Source of the DNA: Cephalothrix spiralis | Taxonomy: Eukaryota; Nemertea; Palaeonemertea; Archinemertea; Cephalotrichidae | DNA: 17,599 bases | Assembly: GCA_032353305.1 (NCBI GenBank) | Contig: JAUCNG010233301.1 | Location: 1-17,599 of the forward strand | Direction: 5' to 3' | Shown: positions 1 through 7,925 of the stretch, in pieces | How positions within the stretch are numbered: position 1 is the stretch's first letter | How the letters are laid out: every line of letters begins with the position of its first letter | Program-made: the position numbers and the translations under genes | Notes under the pieces: generated by a model | What the model was told of the DNA's origin: nothing | Database searches by the model: none | Seen by the model: only the letters and a program-made list of their open reading frames with translations

Positions 1-87
1 CCGTTAGGAGGAAAAATAGAAATATGGATTAAGTCTGTGTCAGTGGTTCTTGCCTCATTTGGCAATTAGTAGTATTTAAAGTGTGGT

Positions 88-461
88 TCATAATTTCGAG
101 TATGGCAAAGACAAGTTGGTATGAAATGACCTGTTGTCATGACTGGCCGGAGGGCATGGTGCAGGTACATATGGCATACTCGGGTATGGTGTATGTGGGT
201 ATGACACACTATACAAGGATTCACCTGAATTGGGCAAATAACCTTGGTCCATAAACGAATATGATTGGCCTATATGACCTAACAATTGTTCAAATTAGGG
301 TACAAAGGTGACCCAGAATTGGGTGGGGTTATAAGACCTCTCAGTGCCGGTATTGGTAGTGGACTTTTGTTACTAAGATCTTAATTCTCAAGAAAACCTG
401 GTCCTGCAAACAATGCATTTGAATCAACAGAAACAATGGATGGTTCCATTGATTTTGACCT
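88..461 (-). pseudogene. Broken Pro/Tyr/Ser-rich coding remnant, unidentified
   Basis: On the minus strand an open frame runs from about 461 (ATG at 449-447, beginning MEPSIVSVDS) to a stop at 281-279, interrupted by one TAA at 383-381. A second frame then takes over at about 285 and runs to a stop at 90-88. The composition is consistent across both breaks: rich in Pro, Ser, Tyr, Asn and Gly, with PPNSG and PNSGES appearing on either side of the frame change. This suggests one protein of about 120 residues with a stop and a frameshift, or sequencing errors in a real exon. It looks like a disordered tail, as in a transcription factor or adaptor, but I do not recognise it. The terminal SKL could be chance. 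Confidence 0.35.
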
Positions 462-1144
462 TCACGGCACATCCCGGTGAAACGCACCCAACCCGAACCA
501 GTAAAATTCTAGGTGACCCTTAGTCATGGGTGTACTCGTACGCCATGGTATTTCACGAGGCTTTCTCTACAATTTTTAGAGTTGGGATCTGATCTGCTGA
601 CACAGCTGACATGGTTGCGTTGAAAAATTCACTAAATGTCATAAATATAAAACTTGTGGGTATGTTATTTCAAACGAACTCGAAAAAACATCAACACGAT
701 TAAACATGATGATCCAGACACTACACACTAGCCCACAATTATATGCAAGTCTGCTCTACAGTAATACGATACATGCAGAGAAGAAAGAATGAGTAAAGTT
801 CATGGTGTAAAAAACAGGAAAAAACACAGTTGATACTTGAAACTTTGAAACGGGTAGTTCAACTCCACCAAACAAACATTTCCAGATTACATCTGTACGT
901 ACACATTCCGTCACATTTATGGCATACAAAACACTCCACTACAGATTACGCCATATTTAATATGATGGGTACAAAAGTTTTACAAACTTTCGCCATTTTG
1001 AAAATATTGACAATCGCCGCCATTTTATAATTTATTTTTGTACATTTTGTTGAGTCAGATTCGAATTAAGAACGGCTATGCTGGGACCAAAATGTTGTGA
1101 AACTCATACCATTATAGACTGTACGAAAAGGTCAAGAAGAAGAC

Positions 1145-1161
1145 ATATATATATATATATA
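1145..1161. repeat. (TA)n microsatellite
   Basis: An uninterrupted alternating TA run of about eight units in AT-rich flanks. A shorter TA run occurs near 2210-2219. Confidence 0.9.
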
Positions 1162-1495
1162 CAGTGCACTTAATTGATAGCATGACTTACATGGCTGGCG
1201 ATCGTCAACAATATGCCGATCGATAATAATGCACTAATAAACTGGAAGTAGAGTAACAATATTTCACGAAACGCGCCAGGCGCTATACAAAGGTTAACCC
1301 GTATAGAGGGGTACAATTATGTCCTACAATTCACAACAAATTCAATTAAAACATTATTTTTTATAATTGGTCTTTATGTATTTGAACATGATGAAAATTG
1401 AATTTCTACCATGTAAACATTACAACATGGTCGCCATTTTGAAAAAAATGGAAAAATTTGAATTTTTGTTTTTCATGGCGTAACATTTTTTCTCT

Positions 1496-1540
1496 CGCTG
1501 CCACCATTTAACAAATCTCAGTATATTTCGACTTACGAAC
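1496..1540. repeat. Dispersed repeat E, copy 1
   Basis: About 45 bases starting CGCTGCCACCATTT and ending TTCGACTTACGAA recur in the same orientation at 11830-11875 with a few substitutions. Flanks differ between the copies, so this is a short shared module of an interspersed element. Confidence 0.75.
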
Positions 1541-1689
1541 ACTTAACTACATTTAATTTACCTCTGTTTAATTCTTTTGATATAACTTGACAAATATAAA
1601 TAACAAACACGTCTGATCGCCAGACTCTATCCAAAATAAAAGACCGGAAGAGGAAGTGAAAACGAAATCGTGAGCCCGGCTAAAAGACA

Positions 1690-1757
1690 ATGAGTTCCGG
1701 ACAAGTCACTTTATGAAATACAAACCGCGCCGGAACTAAAAACTCCCGATCTTATCA
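1690..1757. repeat. Dispersed repeat D, copy 1
   Basis: The block around GTCACTTTATGAAATACAAA and CTCCCGATCTTATC recurs in the same orientation at 2911-2979 with few differences. It sits just past the 3' end of the minus-strand SWIM fragment and may be the element's end module. Confidence 0.8.
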
Positions 1758-2113
1758 TCCGCATCCATATCCACATCAACATTTTTCAAATTATGAAACA
1801 GTTTACGCCATTTTCTCTTCCTTGGCGAAAAGCCCACATGTCTTCCATACCAGAGGTACCAAATCACTGATGTTATATGCGAACAGCAACCCAGCATCCT
1901 CATACCGGTCTTGCACTGACAATAGTAGCCAGAAACCTCTTTATCATCGAACTGAATCCAAACCTGGTAGCATTTACTGTTGCTGTGGCGCGATTGAATA
2001 TTCAGCCAATTTTTCGAAATTAGTTTTTTTCCTCTTTTATCATCAATATCATCAAAATACCTGTACAATTGAATGATTATCAAGTACAGTACAATAGCAA
2101 GGTGAAAAAACAC
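1736..2113 (-). mobile_element. SWIM zinc-finger ORF fragment of a transposon family
   Basis: A 125-codon minus-strand frame. From about residue 31 it has LISKNWLNIQ, then GYYCQCKTG with MLGCCSHITSVIWYL and RHVGFSPRKRKW. Cys65 and Cys67, then Cys77 and His79, give CxC-x9-CxH, the SWIM zinc-finger pattern (DNA or protein binding). SWIM fingers occur in MULE-type transposases and in invertebrate repeat-borne proteins with this CSH-x-x-SVIWYL-RH context. The first 20 residues are hydrophobic and probably not part of the original protein. The ORF is short and isolated, so it is probably a relic. A second diverged copy lies at 5236-5523. The plus-strand frame over this region is a shadow. Confidence 0.65.
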
Positions 2114-2196
2114 GAAGATTGAGAAAGACCAAAATACGTATAAACTCGGGTTTATTGAACCTTCAAAGCGTACGGTAATAAAATATTTTACAAATG
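2095..2196. repeat. Dispersed repeat A, copy 1 (carries minus-strand AATAAA)
   Basis: The stretch with CACGAAGATT, ACGTATAAACTCGG and TTTATTGAACCTTC recurs in the same orientation at 15500-15615. On the minus strand it contains AATAAA (in GGTTCAATAAACCCG), which could act as a poly(A) signal for the unnamed coding-like fragment at 2244-2385. Confidence 0.7.
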
Positions 2197-2243
2197 GAAA
2201 TACACATTCTATATATATATGGTATAAAGTTTGTAAAGGTGTT

Positions 2244-2385
2244 TCAAGAACTGTTTAAAATGAGTCGAAGGCTTTATGTAATCCGGTTTATGGCGTCCTT
2301 GATGGCCTTGAGAAAGGCATTTTAACTAATGGAGGCTGCAATGAAATCTTCGTCCATGTCTTCTATTGTGGTGCGGGGTGGCCTG
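2244..2385 (-). pseudogene. Short decayed coding fragment, acidic then amphipathic
   Basis: Minus-strand frame reading TTIEDMDEDFIAASIS, a stop, NAFLKAIKDAINRIT, a stop, and a further stop at 2246-2244. The acidic start and helix-like second part look like a real protein end interrupted by two stops. AATAAA follows on the same strand at about 2152. I do not recognise the family; its position between other minus-strand fragments suggests transposon origin. Confidence 0.3.
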
Positions 2386-2470
2386 AATATACTTAATATT
2401 AAGGAATAAGAAGGCAGAATTACACAACATTGTCATACATTTTATTGAATATTGAGAGACTCCAAGTAGT

Positions 2471-2504
2471 CCTCTCTCATCATATCTACATCGATACACA
2501 GCGC
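2471..2504. repeat. Dispersed repeat C, copy 1
   Basis: The bases CTCTCTCATCATATCTACAT followed by CGATACACAGCGC occur identically at about 5621-5653. The flanks differ on both sides. Confidence 0.85.
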
Positions 2505-2529
2505 GCGTTAGCGCATACTCAAATAATAC

Positions 2530-2694
2530 TTACAGAAATCACTTCACCATTAATATTGATGAGCGATTTGAAAGGTTGAAATTTCTCTTATCACAACATT
2601 TACAGGAATTGGATTTATCATCGAAACGTCCTTCCAGTCCAGTCGTTGCTGCTCAGTAATTTCAATTTCAACGGCAAACTTTGGTGTTGTTGGT
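2530..2694 (-). pseudogene. Decayed coding fragment, unidentified
   Basis: The minus-strand frame from about 2694 reads PTTPKFAVEIEITEQQRLDW and continues KDVSMINPIPVNVVIREIS. A one-base shift to a second frame then continues FQPFKSLININGEVISVS. The flow of alternating hydrophobic strand-like residues across the shift suggests a single beta-rich domain. An OB-fold is conceivable but not shown. A stop codon lies directly upstream. AATAAA follows at about 2445 on the same strand. Confidence 0.35.
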
Positions 2695-2785
2695 TATTGA
2701 TGATAACCCCTTGGCGCTGATACATATGCGTTCATGATTAAGAAACTCTCACGTTCTCGGATTTTTAGAAACTGTTCAGGATCAC

Positions 2786-2888
2786 TCCACAAAAAAACAC
2801 AAAAATTACACTTTATCCAAGGACCCCATCTGAAAAATTAAAAAAACAACACAAAAATGACACTTAATCCGAGCACCCTATCTGAGGA
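2786..2888. repeat. Imperfect tandem duplication
   Basis: Two adjacent copies of about 50 bases: one runs from CACAAAAATTACACTTTATCC to CCCATCTGA and the next from CACAAAAATGACACTTAATCC to CCCTATCTGA. Confidence 0.75.
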
Positions 2889-2910
2889 GATTTTTGCGAA
2901 GTCTGAGAGA

Positions 2911-2979
2911 ATGAATTCCGAAAAAGTCACTTTATGAAATACAAAACGCGCCTGAACTAAAAAAACTCCCGATCTTATC
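2911..2979. repeat. Dispersed repeat D, copy 2
   Basis: Direct repeat of 1690-1757, starting at GAATTCCG and ending CCCGATCTTATC. It lies between two minus-strand coding-like fragments (2530-2694 and 3059-3217), which suggests several nested or repeated insertions of the same family. Confidence 0.8.
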
Positions 2980-3058
2980 GCTGCTATAAAACTGCATCAT
3001 CATTTATGGTACCGTAGTATTAAGTTTGGAATAGTGATCGCGCACGTTTGAAGTTGAA

Positions 3059-3217
3059 TTATTTACCAATTTGACAAAACCTACTAGCTGTAGCAGCTTG
3101 GGCAACCTTAATCGTGTGGGGCTCTAGTCGGCTGCGTACATCTCGACACACTTGGTGTTGGGTCGTCGTTTCATGAAGACGTTGATCACGTCCTATTTTT
3201 GATTGCTGCTTCTTAAA
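3059..3217 (-). pseudogene. Open coding-like fragment of 52 codons, unidentified
   Basis: Minus-strand frame open between TAA at 3220-3218 and TAA at 3061-3059. It contains KKQQSKIGRDQRLHETTTQ and RDVRSRLEPHTIKVAQAA. The composition is protein-like (Arg, Gln, Thr, Ala, little low-complexity), unlike the AT-rich surroundings. A second frame over the same bases is also fairly open, which lowers certainty. No family recognised; possibly another piece of the minus-strand element. Confidence 0.3.
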
Positions 3218-3220
3218 TTA

Positions 3221-4736
3221 CGATTGTATGGAATTCGACGTTAAAGTTGATTAGCAATAACACATTACTTACTACATTTCTACCTTTCCTTCCCTGAGTA
3301 GAGTCGCAAGTAATTATGGGTAAAAAAGTTAAACCACGTGCACAAATCTAATCATCATAATGTCATAACATAGAAATCAGAAATATACAGATTTCTCGAC
3401 AACGATGATGGATCTTCGATGGGATGATACCAAATGCCAGTCTCCTAAATGCGGTCCGTTTCGCCCTACAACAAATTCCCGCCAATACAATAAAATATCA
3501 TTTTTGTCCTATACATCCTTTACAATTAATTTTTTCAATTTTCAAGGCTACCAATAATAAAGTATGTAGAGCCGGTCTGTTGTTACTTCCGCCCAAAAAC
3601 AAATTTCCGTCGATATAAGAATATGTTTTAATGCAGCATACTTTTTTATCTATAGTTAGAAATTTTAAATTGTAATTTTGATATTAGATTTATAGAGGTA
3701 TACCAGTATTTAATTTTTCTTACATTCATTTTTGATAGTTTTATTTTTGACAAATTCGCAGCACATTTTGGACACAAAAATGCCTCTTTGGAGCTGTTTG
3801 GAGGTTTATTTTAAAATTTTACCCAACAATTGTAACAACATTCTTTACTAGGGCCATTGGTCTTCTGCAACACCTTAACTCTGAATAACTAGCACATTAG
3901 AATATTTGTTGTTTCAATGTTTTCGCCCATAGAGAGGTGTTTGACTTTAATGAATTAAATATAGGACTTGGTCTGCTTTTGATTTCTCCTCGAAAAAAAC
4001 AATATATGCTGGTCTTTTTTATGCAAATAATCGAATGCAACTTTTATACTTATATTGGTCCACATAATGCACCATATAAAATTTCAATACAATATTTACA
4101 AAAACTAATATCAGGGTTTATACAATAAAATAAATGAAATGTTTTTTCGCATAGTCGGCACTTCGTTAAATCGCCTCCGGCTGTTTCTTTGAATAGACTT
4201 TTAATTTTGAATTTGGAGCTCTTTTTGGCACTGCTGCATCGAATATTGCCTTATAAGTGAAGTCTGTAGTCCTCTACTTTGAAAATCTTTCAAATCTTGG
4301 TCCATCTTTTGATTTTAAAAAAATGAAAAACATTAAATAAAAGATTAATGAAAATCTATGTGTATATATCATATCCAGAAATAGCGGCAATTTTCGATGA
4401 AATATTTTGCATCAAGAATATCGCCAAGATGAACAAACGTATAATGGTTATTTTCAGACAATCCAAATTATAAGTTTTAAGCTTATTTTTAGAATGCAAT
4501 TTCCGAAATTATAACACTACATATGTAGAAGGCAGTAGGCACTTAAATAAAAAAATAACATACGATCCGATTTTGAATTAAATAAATAAAGAATTTGATT
4601 TAAAAAAAGTTAAATAAAAGATTTGAATTAAAAAAGGTTAAATAATTTGATTGAAAAAAATTTAATTATATATTCAAATGTTTAGCCTTAAATATATAAA
4701 CACGAAAACTCCAAGTTGTTGAAAGAATTGCCTTAC
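3221..4736. other. AT-rich non-coding stretch
   Basis: No exon or RNA gene that I can support. It has long A and T runs. Near 4545-4680 there is an A-rich, irregularly repeated stretch built on GATTTGAATTAAAAAA and TTAAATAA words. The short plus-strand frames at 3424-3618 and 3937-4128 have low-complexity composition and no family features. Confidence 0.5.
4545..4680. repeat. A/T-rich degenerate tandem repeat
   Basis: Successive near-copies of AATTTGATTAAAAAAAGTTAA-like words (GAATTTGATTTAAAA, GATTTGAATTAAAAA, AATTTGATTGAAAAA). Confidence 0.6.
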
Positions 4737-4829
4737 CCGCCCCAATTCTGAACCGTAAGAGTCCAGAAGGATTTCCATTTCGGACCGAGAGGATCTCCCC
4801 AGCTCCGGCAAACTTAGAATTTTTTCCAT
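4737..4829 (-). CDS. Candidate first coding exon on minus strand
   Basis: A 31-codon segment starting at ATG (4829-4827), beginning MEKILSLPELGRSSRS and ending DSYGSELGR. It is followed exactly in phase 0 by GTAAGG, a good donor. The segment is more G+C-rich than its surroundings and looks protein-like, with a Leu- and Glu-rich helical character. After the donor the frame soon turns AT-rich. There is no homology I recognise, and no clear downstream exon. It could equally be a chance frame or a transposon remnant. Confidence 0.28.
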
Positions 4830-5235
4830 TGAGCCATACCTTTGACTCTATTGTATGCTTATTTTGTTTCAGGGTATAAACCTTTTTTTAAACATAATAA
4901 TCTGTAAAAAAAAATTATAAGTATAATTAAGATTTAATTTTGAATTCCGTGAATATATTGGCCATGAAAGTATGTTACTGTATATTCTGATATCATAATT
5001 TAAGTCTGGTTAACATGGTTTATTTTAATTTAAACTTTATTTATTTCAATTCGATGTACAATAAAGTGCGAGCACTTATCTATGTGTATCTCGAATGTGC
5101 AGTGCAAAGTGCGTACAAAATCAGTGGTAACATATATACATGGTTTTACACTGTCCGAGTTCCCCCACAGTGTAGCATTGAAAATATTTAAATCCTGTAT
5201 TTAAAATATATCTATTTAAAAAATAATCTTATGAA
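4830..5235. other. AT-rich spacer, nothing identified
   Basis: No open frame or repeat pair that I can support; a small AAGTGC/GCACTT inverted repeat near 5065-5078 is probably trivial. Confidence 0.45.
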
Positions 5236-5523
5236 TTATATTGATTGAACAAACATATCCATGCAGAGATGATGAAAAAGTTTACGCCATTTTCTCTTCC
5301 TTGGCGAAAAGCCCATATGTCTTACATACCCGAGGTACCAAATCACTGATGTTACATGCGAACAGCAACCCTGCGAAATACCATGATCTACAGAACAAAT
5401 CAAAATATTATTCCTGTTCCTCAAAACTGGTTTTTTTTCTTCAAAATTTTTCTGGTTTTCAAGATTTCCATCATTCTTGATTTTACAAATTATGAAAATG
5501 TCGTCTAAACAGCGGAAACCCAC
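5236..5523 (-). mobile_element. Second SWIM zinc-finger fragment, broken
   Basis: A 95-codon minus-strand frame sharing CCSH-x-TSVIWYL and RHMGFSPRKRKWRKLF with the copy at 1736-2113. The DNA of 5279-5374 differs from 1800-1895 at only 5 of 96 positions by hand count. Upstream of residue 52 the similarity ends abruptly and the CxC half of the zinc finger is missing (LICSVDHGIS stands there instead), so it cannot form the full SWIM site. The upstream Lys/Asn/Glu-rich residues are of unknown origin. Confidence 0.6.
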
Positions 5524-5620
5524 TATGGTGGTAAATGTTACAAGTTGCTTTCTGTGATACGCTGTCCGCCTCTTTGACGAGTGCCGGCTTCATCAAGTGA
5601 CACATGAATATAGTTAGAAT

Positions 5621-5653
5621 CTCTCTCATCATATCTACATCGATACACAGCGC
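5621..5653. repeat. Dispersed repeat C, copy 2
   Basis: Exact 33-base match to 2472-2504. It lies about 100 bases beyond the 5' end of the second SWIM fragment. In copy 1 it lies beyond the first SWIM fragment on the same side but farther away, so the two loci probably derive from one element with different deletions. Confidence 0.85.
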
Positions 5654-6013
5654 TTAATTAAGAAACTTAATTTAAAGTCTGATTTGGATTACAATCAATA
5701 TAATTGATAAATATACATAAGCGCAAAATACGACCTTTGTCTCTGATATTAAATATTCTAGTTCTGCAACAGTGGTTCATTGTGTCCTTCTTTATTGGAA
5801 TTTTCTAAGAATTTTGGTAATACAGCAATAGGCCTATACATACGAATGTAGTACATTAAATTCATCTTAGAAGGAGTACCGGTATCTTCTTCGGTTGAAC
5901 TACCTGAAGCTGCTTACAGTTACAGATCTGCAATTTAAATAAATGATAATATATAATGATTACCTTGTGCGAGCCACATGCACTTAACAATACCATTTTC
6001 CATAAGAATTTGA
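5654..6013. other. AT-rich spacer downstream of MULE relic
   Basis: No supportable gene. A minus-strand frame over 5862-6053 has low-complexity, non-conserved content. It lies past the 3' end of the minus-strand transposase remnant. Confidence 0.4.
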
Positions 6014-7263
6014 TTAAATACAAGTTAGTATAGTAGATGTGTACAAAATACAATTTCCGTCAATAACTTTCGACCTTGTGCATCTAATTTCCACAACTGC
6101 AGCATTATATTCATTGGCAATTATCAATTGTTCAAGATGCTTGATTCGAGATCTGAAGTCTTTCATGCCAACACTTGAAATGAGCATTTCGAGCCTTGTT
6201 GTAAGTTCATGCACATTTCTATATTTTAAGCAGTGCATTTCCATTTCGTTCCAAGGCAATCTATATCCGCCACTCGTTTTTCAATCACCGGTAAATGTAA
6301 ATTATATGTCTACATGGGAGGCCATCCATCTGAATAAAGAAATAACATGAACACGTAGGAGAATTATCAGATACTGATAACTTGACCTGTACTTATCATT
6401 TAGCAAATAATCACAATCACATTCGTTCTTCACATCATAATCCTCTGTGCGCAATATTTTATGGTTATCTCGCATTGCCCATGCTGCGTATTCTGTAACA
6501 TTTTGGTACAACTTGTTCAGATCAGAAGCGACATTAGGCTATGTGTATAAACTCGCGTCTCGGCAGTTGCACGATAACGATGAAAATCACCGACTTCATT
6601 TAGTAACTCGTTATGATGCACCAAGTTAGAAATTGCGTCAGTTACATGCGCTGTTCTAGAAATATAAAATTTCAGAGTCCTGACAGGACAAAGAGATTTA
6701 AAATCTTTTAAGGTAATTCCCAACACACCATCTTTTAACCTAGAATTTTCTGACTCCATTCTGTTGTTGGTGTTATTCGCAGAGGTTGGAAAACATGCTC
6801 GCTCATACAAAGCCCACATTTTGACACAGTTCAACCAATTTTTCTCAAAGTTATCCCAGTCTTTGTCACACAGCAGCTCGCATGCACCTTATAAGATCTG
6901 TTTATTACGTCTGAAATCATCTGTTCTCGAATATACTAATGTATGAGTGGATTTGAAAAGCTCATATATGTCATCATCCGTAATTAGATATTTCGGAAAC
7001 AATTTCTCTCTTAAATATTTGAACACATGAAAGTAACACAAAAGAATTTCTAAATTTGGTAAAAAGTCCCGAATCGTACTAATTTCGTGAAATCTTTGTC
7101 AATCATGATAACCTACACTGGGGAAGAATTCCTTGAAAACTGTTAGCATCATGGAAAACGTATCCTTTGTTTTGTTCCTTACGAAAGCGTAAAAAACTGT
7201 ATGACCACGGCTATCACATGGATGCATTCGAATACATTTTGAATTTATGGCGACATAAAACAT
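6014..7263 (-). mobile_element. MULE/ZSWIM3-like transposase relic, disrupted
   Basis: Minus strand, in order. First, 7263-7099 reads RMHPCDSRGHTVFYAFVRNK then FSMMLTVFKEFFP and stops. A different frame then gives FHEISTIRDFLPNLEILLCY and FHVFKYLREKLFPK. An in-frame TAA near 6890 follows, then a long frame (to 6517) with WALYERACF, NNTNNRMESENSRLKD and FYISRTAHVTDAI. Next, 6511-6302 gives YQNVTEYAAWAMRDNHKI, CDCDYLL and LLRVHVISLFRW, a degenerate SWIM-like CxC...H. The final 6259-6014 frame is Leu/Glu-rich. The order of core strand, D-rich turn, LCYFHV..YLRE, TNNRxES and SWIM is that of MULE/ZSWIM3-type DDE transposases. Several stops and shifts make it non-functional. A 10-12 base deletion near 7105 removes the acidic turn that the second copy retains. 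Confidence 0.72.
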
Positions 7264-7302
7264 AGATGATCAGTTTATGGTAAGACATACTTTATACATC
7301 AT

Positions 7303-7615
7303 TTCGGAAACACTTTCTCTCTTAAATATTTGAAAACATGAAAGTAACACAAAAGAATTTCCGAATCAAGTCCCGAATCGCACTAATTTCCGTGAAATCT
7401 CTGTCAATCATGATAACTTTTGAAACATCACCTACACTGGGGGAAGAATTCCTTGAAAACTGAAAGCATCATGGAAAACATATCCTTTATAATAATATAT
7501 TTATTCGTACATAATGCACAGACATTTTTATAATTAACATATTTACAGAAATACAGAAGATAAAATAATCATTAAGAAGTACAAGTTTATGATAAGACAT
7601 ACAATATACATCATC
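7303..7615 (-). mobile_element. Partial tandem second copy of MULE core
   Basis: 7306-7478 repeats 7005-7166 in the same orientation with small indels, and 7583-7614 repeats 7271-7302. Between the two matched blocks the sequence differs (7173-7270 versus 7485-7582). The second copy keeps bases encoding VSKVIMIDRDFTEI, the acidic turn expected to include a catalytic Asp, that are deleted in the first copy. However, it carries its own frameshifts and lacks the FL-P-N-L stretch. The arrangement suggests an unequal duplication, or two insertions of the same family, followed by independent decay. Confidence 0.65.
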
Positions 7616-7815
7616 ACATAAAATTGTTTTTTGCTAAAACATAATCAGTGAAAACTGCATCCACTTACATGAGAAAAATGTATACAACATCATATTTTTT
7701 CAATAAACCATAATACATATAATATATAAACAATGATATAAATTTCCCTCCCATTTAAAATTTAGAATCTGGAATAGCTACAGATTATAATAATTTCGTT
7801 TACTTGTCATTTCAG
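7616..7815. other. End of intron before helicase exon 1
   Basis: AT-rich sequence with a poorly pyrimidine-rich tract and the TTTCAG acceptor at 7810-7815. The exon with the preceding helicase residues was not found in 1-7815, so this intron probably runs at least across the MULE relic and may reach the window edge. Confidence 0.5.
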
Positions 7816-7925
7816 GTACTGGTAAAACTGTAACCGTGGTGGAAGCGATTCTTCAAATATTTTTCCATATCAAGTCTAGTAGAATATTAGCCTGTACACC
7901 ATCAAACAGTGCTGCAGACTTACTG
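7816..7925 (+). CDS. Helicase exon 1 of window: Walker A and motif Ia
   Basis: This exon follows the acceptor TTTCAG and ends before GTAAGA. It opens with the last two bases of a split Gly codon (phase 1 entry), so the preceding GPP of the GPPGTGKT loop lies on an exon not found here. It encodes [12 protein letters not shown], the ATP-phosphate-binding loop, then [15 protein letters not shown], motif Ia, which contacts nucleic acid in SF1 helicases. There are 36 full codons and no stop. It leaves in phase 0. Confidence 0.93.

Larger units (their letters stand above)
462..1689. other. Non-coding stretch, no gene seen
   Basis: I see no supportable exon on either strand. It holds a (TA)n microsatellite near 1145-1161, AT-rich runs, and several GCCATTTTG-type words (around 990, 1012 and 1431) that suggest old repeat fragments. 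A 45-base unit at 1496-1540 recurs at 11830-11875. The short open frame 830-1030 on the plus strand has no family features and lies in repeat-like sequence. Confidence 0.5.

Noticed and set aside
1822-2076. 84-codon plus-strand open frame
   Set aside because: It is the shadow of the minus-strand SWIM frame, which has the CxC-x9-CxH motif; the plus reading shows no family features.
7481-7815. Upstream helicase exon with GPP of Walker A
   Set aside because: I searched for a frame ending in Gly-Pro-Pro before a donor in this region and, less thoroughly, in 1-7480, and found none; it is presumably outside the window.
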